Source: an uncultured Clostridia bacterium
GTDB lineage: Bacteria; Bacillota; Clostridia; Lachnospirales; UBA5962
Reading direction: 5' to 3'
Assembly (NCBI GenBank): GCA_946481295.1
Contig: CAMLLW010000003.1
Location: 1-64,000 of the forward strand
DNA length: 64,000 bases
A model generated the notes under the pieces. That model searched no databases, had not been told where the DNA came from, and worked only from the letters and a program-made list of their open reading frames with translations. A program made the translations under genes and the position numbers. Positions 9,150-16,781 of this stretch are shown here, piece by piece. Position 1 is the stretch's first letter, and each line of letters starts with the position of its first letter.

Positions 9150-9959
9150 TTATTTCTCCTCTAAAATATCATTAATTCCATCACCCAATAAATTAAAACC
9201 TAAAGCTAAAATAAATATAATAAAACCAGTAAAAAAAACATACCAAGGTGCTTGTTGCAAATAATTTTGTGACTCTTTTAACATACGTCCCCAGCTTGGT
9301 TCCGGAGGTTGTATTCCTAAACCTAAATAACTTAAACCTGCTTCTGATAAAACATTTAAAGCAAAACTAAAACTAGCATTTATTATTAGTGGCATTTTAA
9401 AATTAGGTAACATATGAACAAATATTATTCTAAAATTTGATACTCCTTTTATTTTTGCAAGTTTTACATAATCTAAATTTTTACCTTGAATAAAGCTAGA
9501 TCTTGTAAGTCTAGCAAATCTAGGTACTGATAGTATACCTAAAACAATAATAGTATTAGTTATGTTTGATCCTAAAACTGAAATTATGACAAGAGCAAAT
9601 AAAATTGAAGGGAAAGCCATTAAAACATCTATAAATTTACTAAATACTTTATCTATTATTCCACCATAGTACCCCATAAAAGATCCTAAAAAAATTCCTA
9701 TAGTACTACTTATTAATACACTAAAAAAAGATATTAAAAATGTAGTTTTGCTTCCCTGCATTATTCTAGAAAAAATATCTCTTCCAAAATTATCTGTACC
9801 AAAAATATGTTTTATTGATGGAGATTGTAAAATATCTTCATAGTTCATTTCTGTATAATTATACGGTATATAAAATAGACTTATTATGCACATTAAGAAC
9901 AAAGTTATAACTATGATAAGTCCACAAGTAAAATTAAAGTTTTTTAAATATTTTTTCAC
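9150..9959 (-). CDS. Peptide ABC transporter permease, OppC/DppC type
   Basis: Inner-membrane permease with a first transmembrane helix, the GTDNFGRDIFSR segment typical of DppC/OppC and the EAA loop near LAKIKGVSNFRIIFVHMLPN. I prefer the GTG at 9959 (269 residues) because GGGAG lies 7 nt upstream and that length fits the family. The frame stays open to an ATG at 10064 that would add 35 hydrophobic residues but has no ribosome site. Substrate may be peptides or, as in NikC, nickel complexes. Confidence 0.9.
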   Translation of the reverse strand: MKKYLKNFNFTCGLIIVITLFLMCIISLFYIPYNYTEMNYEDILQSPSIKHIFGTDNFGRDIFSRIMQGSKTTFLISFFSVLISSTIGIFLGSFMGYYGGIIDKVFSKFIDVLMAFPSILFALVIISVLGSNITNTIIVLGILSVPRFARLTRSSFIQGKNLDYVKLAKIKGVSNFRIIFVHMLPNFKMPLIINASFSFALNVLSEAGLSYLGLGIQPPEPSWGRMLKESQNYLQQAPWYVFFTGFIIFILALGFNLLGDGINDILEEK

Positions 9960-10086
9960 AGCTAAACTCCCTAGTATAAAAACGATAATCAATTTAATTA
10001 CAATGGATATTATACTTTTTTCGATAAAATTATTCAAGAAAAAGCATTTTAAACTTTTAAGCATATAAAAATATTTTATATTTAAC

Positions 10087-11022
10087 TTATTTTAATTCTA
10101 TTCTTGGATCTATAATTTTATATAATAAATCTATTAAAAAATTGACAAATACAACTATAAAAGATATATATAATAATATACCTTGTAATAAAGGAAAATC
10201 TCTAAAATTAATAGCTGTTATAGTTAAACTACCTATTCCATTTAAAGAAAAAACATTTTCAATTATAATACTTCCACTTAAAGTATCAATAATTATAATT
10301 CCTATTGTTGTAATTACAGGTAAAAAAGTATTTCTTAAAATATGCTTTTTTAATATATAATTTTCAGAAAATCCCTTACTTCTAACTACTTTTACATAGT
10401 CTAAATTAAACTGCTCACGTATAGAATTTTTTAAAAATCTTATTATAATTGCACTATTACCTATAGCTATAGATAAAGATGGTAAAAATAATAATTTAAT
10501 TAAAGATGTATCATCCGAATAAGCATACCCGCCTGTAGGAAAAATTTTAAAAATAACTCCAAATACTAATGCAAGTATGAGTCCTAACCAAAATGTAGGT
10601 ATAGCTAAGCCAAACTGACAAAAAACTTCAATAATCTTACCAATAATATTATTTTTATTTCTGCCTATTATAATTCCAAAAAACATACTGATTATAATTG
10701 TGATAAATATAGACATTAAAGTTAAAACTAAAGTTAGTTTCATTCTAGAATTAATAAGATATGATACAGATTCATTAAATTTAATGGAAGTTCCTAAATT
10801 GCCATTAAATACATTTATAATCCAAATTAAATATCTTTGTAATAAAGGTAAATCTAAATTAAGTTGGTTTCTTAAAATCTCAAGTTGGTTAATATCAGCA
10901 TCAGGTCCTAATATTATTAATGCAGGATCTCCCGGTATTATATTAAAAACAAAAAATGTTACTAAAGAAATTAAAAAAAGTGTTACTAACAAATTAATAA
11001 TATTATAAAATGTGTATTTCAT
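10087..11022 (-). CDS. Peptide ABC transporter permease, OppB/DppB type
   Basis: A 311-residue permease with the DppB-type N-terminus ending FFVFNIIPGDPA, six predicted membrane segments, and the EAA-type loop YVKVVRSKGFSENYILKKHILRN. It forms the channel with the OppC-type subunit. GGTGG precedes the ATG. A large hairpin separates it from the upstream binding-protein gene, which probably lowers permease expression relative to the binding protein. Confidence 0.93.
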   Translation of the reverse strand: MKYTFYNIINLLVTLFLISLVTFFVFNIIPGDPALIILGPDADINQLEILRNQLNLDLPLLQRYLIWIINVFNGNLGTSIKFNESVSYLINSRMKLTLVLTLMSIFITIIISMFFGIIIGRNKNNIIGKIIEVFCQFGLAIPTFWLGLILALVFGVIFKIFPTGGYAYSDDTSLIKLLFLPSLSIAIGNSAIIIRFLKNSIREQFNLDYVKVVRSKGFSENYILKKHILRNTFLPVITTIGIIIIDTLSGSIIIENVFSLNGIGSLTITAINFRDFPLLQGILLYISFIVVFVNFLIDLLYKIIDPRIELK

Positions 11023-11051
11023 ATAATATAACCACCATTTTTTTAAAATAA

Positions 11052-11086
11052 TAGCTTAATTTTTGTTTTTAACAAAAACTAAGCTA
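11052..11086 (-). terminator. Intercistronic hairpin between oppA-type and oppB-type genes
   Basis: Arms TAGCTTAGTTTTTGTT and AACAAAAATTAAGCTA (minus strand) pair over 16 positions with one mismatch around a 3-nt loop, followed by TTATTTT. It lies just after the binding-protein stop and before the permease start, the usual place for partial termination or 3'-end protection in ABC importer operons. Confidence 0.65.
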
Positions 11087-11093
11087 CTAAAAT

Positions 11094-12635
11094 TTATTTA
11101 AAGTATAATTTTGATAAATCCCAAAAACTAATTGGATATTGAATAAATCCTTTAATATCTTTAGTTGTAATTATAGATTTACCTGGATCTTGTAAACATG
11201 CAGTAACAGCATCATTTGTTAATAACATTTGAGCTTTATCATAAATTTCTTTTCTTTTATTAACATCTGTTTCTAATAAAGCACTTTCTATATATGAATC
11301 ATATAAACTATTATTGTAATTAGAAAAATTCTTTGAATATTTAGAATAAAATCTTCTAAATATAGAATGTGGATCTGCTTTTCCAGTAAGTCCTGTTAAT
11401 GTAGTTTGATAATTAGCTTTAGTATATACATTATCTAACCATACTCCCCATTCAACTTGATTAATTTTTACTTTAATTCCTATTTTTGATAACTCATCTG
11501 ATATAATTTGAGCTGTATTTACATGAAAATCATAATTAGATGGTACAGTTAATTCCATTTCAAATCCATTAGGGTATCCTGCTTGTGTTAAAAGTTCTTT
11601 TGCTTTTTTAAGATTATAATCATATACATATTCTGTATTTCCATCATACCAAAAAGGCATAGCCTTAGTAACAATTGAATAAGAAATAAGATTTTTATCA
11701 TTTGCTGTAAGCTTATTAATAGCATTTCTATTAAGAGCATAATTAATAGCTTGTCTTACTTCTTTTATATTAAAAGGTTCCCTATTTAAATTAAACATTA
11801 AAAGTTGTATAGTATTTGAAGGAAAAGTATAATTATCAAAATTAGCATTATCAAGTTGTTTTATCATATCTTGACTTCCATCTATAGCGTCTATAGAACC
11901 TGATTTAAGTCCTAACATTTTTGCATTATCATCAGGTACAAATAAGAATTCAACTGTTTTAATTTTTGGAATCCTTTTTTTATCATAATAATTATCAAAT
12001 TTTTCTAATACAATTTTCTTTCCGATTTCATAATTTGAAAATTTATATGGTCCTGTTCCTATAGGTAATGAATTATTATTATTGTAATCTTTTTGTACTA
12101 TAGCTTTTATAGTTTGAGATAAAAATGAAGAATCAACATTTTTTAAAATTATCTTTACTTCATTATCATTAATAATTTTTACATCTTTTACTATTTGCTC
12201 ATATTCAGAATTAGCAGCTTTTTTATTATCAAGACCAGCTAATCTATAATATGAATATTTAACATCTTCTGCTGTTAACTTTTTACCATTATGGAAATAT
12301 ACATTATCATTTAAAAAGAATGTATATTCTAACCCATCTTCGCTAATAGTCCAATCTTTAGCTATTGCAGGTACTATTTCACCATTTTCATTTACTCTTG
12401 TTAAACCATCAAAAACATTATCCATAATAGCTGATGTATCTGATGCTGATGATAAATATGGATCTAAAAAGTCAATTTCTGTACTTATAGCTATTTTTAA
12501 TGGTTTTGTATTATTTAAATCTTCTGTTTTTATATTAGTATTTTGATCATTAGTCTCTTTATTATTACTAGAACATCCTACTAAAGTAATAAACATAAAA
12601 AAACAAATCATTAAACTGAGATACCTTTTTTTCAT
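11094..12635 (-). CDS. Peptide ABC transporter substrate-binding lipoprotein (SBP family 5)
   Basis: A 513-residue extracytoplasmic lipoprotein. A basic signal peptide ends in lipobox LVGC with lipidated Cys21, followed by a Ser/Asn/Thr linker. The mature domain has the family-5 hallmarks FLDPYLSSASDTS, YTFFLNDNVYFHNGKKLTAEDVKYSY and LPIGTGPYKF. It delivers substrate to the permease pair. GGAGG sits 9 nt before the ATG. It is the first gene of the importer operon and lies 35 bp after trhP, so co-transcription with the tRNA-modification genes is possible. Confidence 0.93.
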   Translation of the reverse strand: MKKRYLSLMICFFMFITLVGCSSNNKETNDQNTNIKTEDLNNTKPLKIAISTEIDFLDPYLSSASDTSAIMDNVFDGLTRVNENGEIVPAIAKDWTISEDGLEYTFFLNDNVYFHNGKKLTAEDVKYSYYRLAGLDNKKAANSEYEQIVKDVKIINDNEVKIILKNVDSSFLSQTIKAIVQKDYNNNNSLPIGTGPYKFSNYEIGKKIVLEKFDNYYDKKRIPKIKTVEFLFVPDDNAKMLGLKSGSIDAIDGSQDMIKQLDNANFDNYTFPSNTIQLLMFNLNREPFNIKEVRQAINYALNRNAINKLTANDKNLISYSIVTKAMPFWYDGNTEYVYDYNLKKAKELLTQAGYPNGFEMELTVPSNYDFHVNTAQIISDELSKIGIKVKINQVEWGVWLDNVYTKANYQTTLTGLTGKADPHSIFRRFYSKYSKNFSNYNNSLYDSYIESALLETDVNKRKEIYDKAQMLLTNDAVTACLQDPGKSIITTKDIKGFIQYPISFWDLSKLYFK

Positions 12636-12670
12636 AAATATTTATCCTCCAACAAAATTTATTTTGTAAT

Positions 12671-13900
12671 CTAAGCTTTTTTTCTTAACATATCAAATTT
12701 ATTTACTTCTGTATCTAATTTTATTTTTATTTTTTGTTTAGGATGAGGTGCCTCAGTAATTAATTTTCCTTTTTCATCATACATTTCTTTAACTACTTGT
12801 GTGACATTTGCACCATTTGATTTAAAAATTTCTATTTCGTCACCAACTACAAATTTGCTACGTTGTTCTATATTTGCAAATCCAGTATTTTTATCATAAC
12901 TTTCAACTAAAGCAATAAAATCATAATTTCTTATATATGAGTTATTAGTATATACACTATCTTCATTAGTTGGTTTATTAAAATAAAATCCTGTAGAAAA
13001 ATTTCTATGACTAGATTTACTTAATTCTTCTATATAATAATCTAGTTTAGAATTATATTTTTCAATATTTTCTAAACAGTCGTCTATAGCTTCTCTATAA
13101 GCTTTTACAACAGCAGCTACGTAATAAGAAGTTTTCATTCTTCCCTCTATTTTAAAACTGTGAATACCTGCATCTATCATCTGAGGAATATATTTTATCA
13201 TACATAAATCCTTAGAATTATAAATATAAGTTCCTCTTTCATCTTCAAAAACAGGCATATACTCTCCTGGTCTTTTTTCTTCCATCAAATGATATTTCCA
13301 ACGACAAGCATGCGCACATTCTCCTCTATTTGCATCTCTACCTGTCATATAATTACTTAAAACACATCTACCTGAATAAGCCATACACATTGCTCCGTGT
13401 ACAAAAGCTTCTATATCGAAATCTTTAGGAATGTGCTTACTTATCTCTGATATTTCTTTTAAAGATAATTCTCTAGCTACAACTATTCTTTTTGCGCCTA
13501 AGTTATACCAAAATAATGCTGATTGATAATTTGTATTATTAGCTTGAGTACTAATATGTATCTCCATATTAGGAATAACTTTTCTTGCAATAGAGAATAT
13601 ACCAGGATCAGATATTATAAGAGCATCTACACCTATTTTTTCTAACTCTAAAAAATAATCTTCAATACCTTCAAAATCTTCATTATGTGCATAAATATTA
13701 GCAGTTACATATATTTTTTTATTTCTTTCATGTGCATAATTAACAGCTTCTACCATTATATCATTATCAAAATTACCAGCTTTTGCTCTAAGCCCTAAGC
13801 TTTTGCCACCTATGTATACGGCATCCGCACCATACTCTATAGCTACCTTTAATTTTTCTAAATCTCCTGCAGGTGATAATAATTCAATTTTTTTATTAAT
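12671..13900 (-). CDS. trhP: U32 family protein, tRNA 5-hydroxyuridine synthesis (TrhP/YrrO-like), ATT start
   Basis: The U32 signature is clear (EAFVHGAMCMAYSGRCVLS, then CAHACRW), as in YegQ/YrrO. The family, once annotated as collagenase, includes TrhP, which is needed for prephenate-dependent ho5U34 formation in tRNA. The first ATG (13756) would delete 48 residues containing the conserved LLSPAGDLEKLKVAIEYGAD segment and has no ribosome site. Upstream there is no in-frame ATG, GTG or TTG, but an ATT at 13900 follows AAGGAG by 10 nt and overlaps the trmR stop. Starting there gives 409 residues beginning MNKKIELLSPAG. The C-terminal domain (about 330-405) is the small U32 C-terminal barrel. 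Close family members are often paired; here only one copy is present. Confidence 0.88.
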   Translation of the reverse strand: MNKKIELLSPAGDLEKLKVAIEYGADAVYIGGKSLGLRAKAGNFDNDIMVEAVNYAHERNKKIYVTANIYAHNEDFEGIEDYFLELEKIGVDALIISDPGIFSIARKVIPNMEIHISTQANNTNYQSALFWYNLGAKRIVVARELSLKEISEISKHIPKDFDIEAFVHGAMCMAYSGRCVLSNYMTGRDANRGECAHACRWKYHLMEEKRPGEYMPVFEDERGTYIYNSKDLCMIKYIPQMIDAGIHSFKIEGRMKTSYYVAAVVKAYREAIDDCLENIEKYNSKLDYYIEELSKSSHRNFSTGFYFNKPTNEDSVYTNNSYIRNYDFIALVESYDKNTGFANIEQRSKFVVGDEIEIFKSNGANVTQVVKEMYDEKGKLITEAPHPKQKIKIKLDTEVNKFDMLRKKA

Positions 13901-14576
13901 TTATAATATTCTCCTTAATAAAAATTTCAATTTTAGTTTTTACACACATTACTATACCATCTCCAACTGGCACTATACTTGTTTCTAAGCCATCTGTATT
14001 AGATATTAAATCTAAAAATTTTTTCATTCTCCTATAGATAGTACGCTGTCTTCTTGGCACTTCATTTTCGCATTTAGCGATATTACCATTTTGAAAAATA
14101 TCATCAGCTATTAATACTCCTCCGACATTTAATAAACGTATACAATCATTAAAATAATTAATGTATTGCCCCTTATTGGCATCTAAAAAGATAAAATCAT
14201 AACTATTATTTAAAGAAGGTAAAATATCTTTAGCATCTCCTTCTAATAGTGTTATTTTTTCTTCTAATCCTAATTTTTTAAAATTTTTTCTAGCCTTTAA
14301 TATCATTAAATCATATCTATCTATGGTTGTAATATGTCCATTTTGAGCTAAATACATACTCATAAAGCTACTAGAAAAGCCTATACAACATCCTATTTCT
14401 AAAATAGTTTTTGGCCTTTTCATTGCTAAAATAGAACCTAAAAATCTAACTGTATCATTTGGTATAATAGGAAAATTATTTTCATAACCATACTCTTGTA
14501 TTTCTCCTAATTCTCCCTTACACATAGGTTGTAATTGTTTTATATAGTTTTCTATTTCAGAATTTATAATGCTCAT
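13896..14576 (-). CDS. trmR: tRNA 5-hydroxyuridine methyltransferase (TrmR/YrrM-like)
   Basis: SAM-dependent O-methyltransferase of the COMT-like class I fold, 226 residues. The SAM site is ILEIGCCIGFSSSFMS, followed by TTIDRYD, LEGDAKD and metal-binding FIFLDANKG and LIADDIF. The arrangement upstream of a U32 gene matches Bacillus yrrM-yrrN-yrrO, where YrrM/TrmR methylates 5-hydroxyuridine to 5-methoxyuridine at the wobble position. The ATG at 14576 is preferred (AGAAAG about 9 nt upstream); a TTG at 14585 adds three residues. Its stop overlaps the trhP start. Confidence 0.88.
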   Translation of the reverse strand: MSIINSEIENYIKQLQPMCKGELGEIQEYGYENNFPIIPNDTVRFLGSILAMKRPKTILEIGCCIGFSSSFMSMYLAQNGHITTIDRYDLMILKARKNFKKLGLEEKITLLEGDAKDILPSLNNSYDFIFLDANKGQYINYFNDCIRLLNVGGVLIADDIFQNGNIAKCENEVPRRQRTIYRRMKKFLDLISNTDGLETSIVPVGDGIVMCVKTKIEIFIKENIIN

Positions 14577-14618
14577 AAATATCAACTTTCTATATTAAAT
14601 TTTTATTGGAAATTAGAT

Positions 14619-14783
14619 TTATATACTATAATAATCTACTCTTATTGCTTGTGATTGTATAATTTTGTGTCCAATATTAAATGTATATTTTGATATTTGA
14701 TATGCTAAAAAAATAATACACATATAAATTAAAAAACTTATCAAACATTTCACCAAAAACCATTTAAAATTCACTTTACTCAT
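14619..14783 (-). CDS. Small membrane protein, 54 aa, unrecognised
   Basis: An ATG preceded by AGGTGATTAAA (a fair ribosome site) opens 54 codons ending 43 bp before trmR. The product has a basic amphipathic start (MSKVNFKWFLVKC), one strongly hydrophobic helix about residues 13-29, and a polar tail ending VDYYSI. It is probably membrane-inserted and co-transcribed with trmR-trhP. In Bacillus the gene upstream of yrrM encodes the murein transglycosylase MltG. A vestigial MltG N-terminal anchor is one possibility, but the similarity is too weak to assert. Confidence 0.5.
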   Translation of the reverse strand: MSKVNFKWFLVKCLISFLIYMCIIFLAYQISKYTFNIGHKIIQSQAIRVDYYSI

Positions 14784-14940
14784 TTTAATCACCTAATAAA
14801 TAAACATATTTTTAGCATTATAATTATAATACCTTAATTAAATTTATTCAACTTAATTTACCATTTTATTTACTTAATACTTAAATTATTTAAAGATTAT
14901 ATTTTTATTTTAATCTTATTATGTTATTATTTTATTTAAT

Positions 14941-14990
14941 ACAAATATTATTGTTTTTTTACATATTAATACATATGTTATTGTTTTTTT
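14941..14990 (+). repeat. Two 20-bp near-identical direct repeats before the HNH gene
   Basis: 14941-14960 and 14971-14990 match at 18 of 20 positions, both ending TTATTGTTTTTTT, with a period of 30 bp (about three helical turns). They end 6 bp before the AAGGAG of the HNH gene. They could be a regulatory or slippage element. Confidence 0.45.
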
Positions 14991-15009
14991 GAAGAAAAGG
15001 AGCATACTT

Positions 15010-15309
15010 ATGTCAAATTATAGAGCTACATATTTTAATAAAAATAAAAGTAATTATGGATGGTATAAATGTCAGCATTGTGGAAAAAGTTTCAGAAAAT
15101 CTGAAGTTGATATAGATCATATTATTCCTAAAAGCAAGGGAGGATCAGATAAAGAATTTAACTTGCAAATTTTATGTATACATTGTAACCGTTCTAAAAA
15201 AGATAGTACATACAATATTCGTAGCGATTTATATAAAAGTACAAAAAGAATTTTAAAAAGAAAAACTCAAAAATATTCATTATTAAGATTTATATTAAAA
15301 AACCATTAA
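15010..15309 (+). CDS. Stand-alone HNH endonuclease
   Basis: A 99-residue protein with the zinc-stabilised HNH fold: a CQHC knuckle, catalytic core DIDHIIPKSKGGS, NLQILCIHCN with the second cysteine pair, and RSKKD. A basic tail follows. Such small HNH proteins occur as homing-type, phage or orphan nicking enzymes; the target is unknown. ATG is favoured because AAGGAG sits just before it; a TTG at 14989 would place that site inside the gene. It is a single plus-strand gene among minus-strand neighbours, so it could be a transferred cargo gene, though no intron or element ends are visible. Confidence 0.85.
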   Translation: MSNYRATYFNKNKSNYGWYKCQHCGKSFRKSEVDIDHIIPKSKGGSDKEFNLQILCIHCNRSKKDSTYNIRSDLYKSTKRILKRKTQKYSLLRFILKNH

Positions 15310-15323
15310 GATTATATATAAAT

Positions 15324-15349
15324 AAAAAGAGGTTAAATAACCTCTTTTT
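15324..15349. terminator. Bidirectional terminator between HNH and FapA genes
   Basis: Perfect 12-bp arms AAAAAGAGGTTA and TAACCTCTTTTT around a 2-nt loop, with T runs on both sides. The convergent FapA-type gene stop codon lies inside the right arm. Confidence 0.9.
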
Positions 15350-16763
15350 AATTTAATGGAATTATTTTTATATTTCCATCTATATTTTTAATTTTACAAC
15401 TATATGCTTCATCTTCTATATTTTTTATAATATTACCCATCTTTATATTAACTCCCTGATATATAACTTTCTCTATAATTATATCTCCTCTGTATAAGTT
15501 ACTCTCTATAAGTGGTTTTAATTCTAAAACATCTTCTTGTAAAATTTCTATACTATTTTTTAAATCTTTTACAGTATTTATAGTATTTAAAAAACTTGCT
15601 TTTTTATTTTTATTACATGACATGCCTTGTGCTTTTGCTTTTAACATTGAGTTTAAAGATTGGACATAATTATTATATTTAACTTTCATACTTTTTAATT
15701 CTTTTACTTTTTTAGTGTATTCCTCTAATTTAGAAGCATCTAATCCAACATATATTTCTGTTAAAGTTCCCATAGGAGAACCTATTATTTTAGCATTTAT
15801 GCCATTTCTTACAATTGCTTTTCCGCCCACAAGTAATCCTTTTTTCCCTTTTACTTCTATAAAACCATCACATTTTATTTCACTATGCATTATACCATCA
15901 GCATAAACATTTCCTCCAGCAATAATATTAGCATCTTGTATAATTTTAGCAGTAACGTTTCCCTCTGCTCTAATATTAGATTTTGACATACCAGTTATGC
16001 CTTTGCCAACTAAAATATTGCCTCCAGAATATATTTCAGCACCTTCTAACATACCGTAAATTTCTACATTTCCCAAAGCTTTTATAGAAAATTCTGTTAG
16101 AACATTCCCCCGCACAATTACCGATCCATTAAAATTTATATTCCCTGTTCCTACACCTACATCGCCCTGTATTTCTAAGACTTCTACAACATTGACTTTA
16201 TTGTCCATATAAATAATTTGCCCTGCAACTTCTGAAATAAGTTTCAATCCATCTTCAGAAATTTTTGTATTTTTACCTTTAGGTAAATGTACAGAATCTT
16301 TACCAATTAGTCCTGGTATTCTTTCTCCCAATACATTAATACCTTCATCTCCCTCTGTTGGTGGATTTAATTCAACTAAAACATCACCAACATTAGCCAT
16401 CTTAACCCAATCTAAATTTCTATAGTCTACAGTACCATCTTTTAGTACTTTAGGTTTTAAATTTCTTGAAGAATTATCAAATTTAAAACTAAGACTTGAA
16501 GGTTTGCCAACAGTAGGTGCTTCACCCTTTGCTATAAGATATTTATTATTATATAATCTATTTTTAGTAAGCTCATATAATAAAATTTCATTTATTCCGT
16601 ATACTATACCACTTTCATACATTTGTTCTTTTATTTCTTCTACTGTTAACATAATATCATTAATACTACTATCATTTGATTTAAAAATAATATATGCTTC
16701 CATTTTACTGCTAGAAATTGAAAATTCAATTTCTATGTTCTTCTCTTTATTTAGTAAAGTCAT
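15348..16763 (-). CDS. FapA/DUF342 family polymerisation protein
   Basis: A 471-residue protein with the FapA (DUF342) architecture. A mixed N-terminal domain is followed by a right-handed beta-helix-like region (about 190-345) rich in repeated G-N-V / I-x-A-x-G-N-V steps, such as GNVEIYG and GNILVGK. A coiled-coil (about 350-430) and a small beta tail close it. Family members occur in flagellar assembly (Vibrio FapA) and as unassigned proteins in many Clostridia. No flagellar gene is present here. It starts 18 nt after addB, so they probably share a transcript. Confidence 0.85.
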   Translation of the reverse strand: MTLLNKEKNIEIEFSISSSKMEAYIIFKSNDSSINDIMLTVEEIKEQMYESGIVYGINEILLYELTKNRLYNNKYLIAKGEAPTVGKPSSLSFKFDNSSRNLKPKVLKDGTVDYRNLDWVKMANVGDVLVELNPPTEGDEGINVLGERIPGLIGKDSVHLPKGKNTKISEDGLKLISEVAGQIIYMDNKVNVVEVLEIQGDVGVGTGNINFNGSVIVRGNVLTEFSIKALGNVEIYGMLEGAEIYSGGNILVGKGITGMSKSNIRAEGNVTAKIIQDANIIAGGNVYADGIMHSEIKCDGFIEVKGKKGLLVGGKAIVRNGINAKIIGSPMGTLTEIYVGLDASKLEEYTKKVKELKSMKVKYNNYVQSLNSMLKAKAQGMSCNKNKKASFLNTINTVKDLKNSIEILQEDVLELKPLIESNLYRGDIIIEKVIYQGVNIKMGNIIKNIEDEAYSCKIKNIDGNIKIIPLN

Positions 16764-16781
16764 TTCAACACCACCATAATT

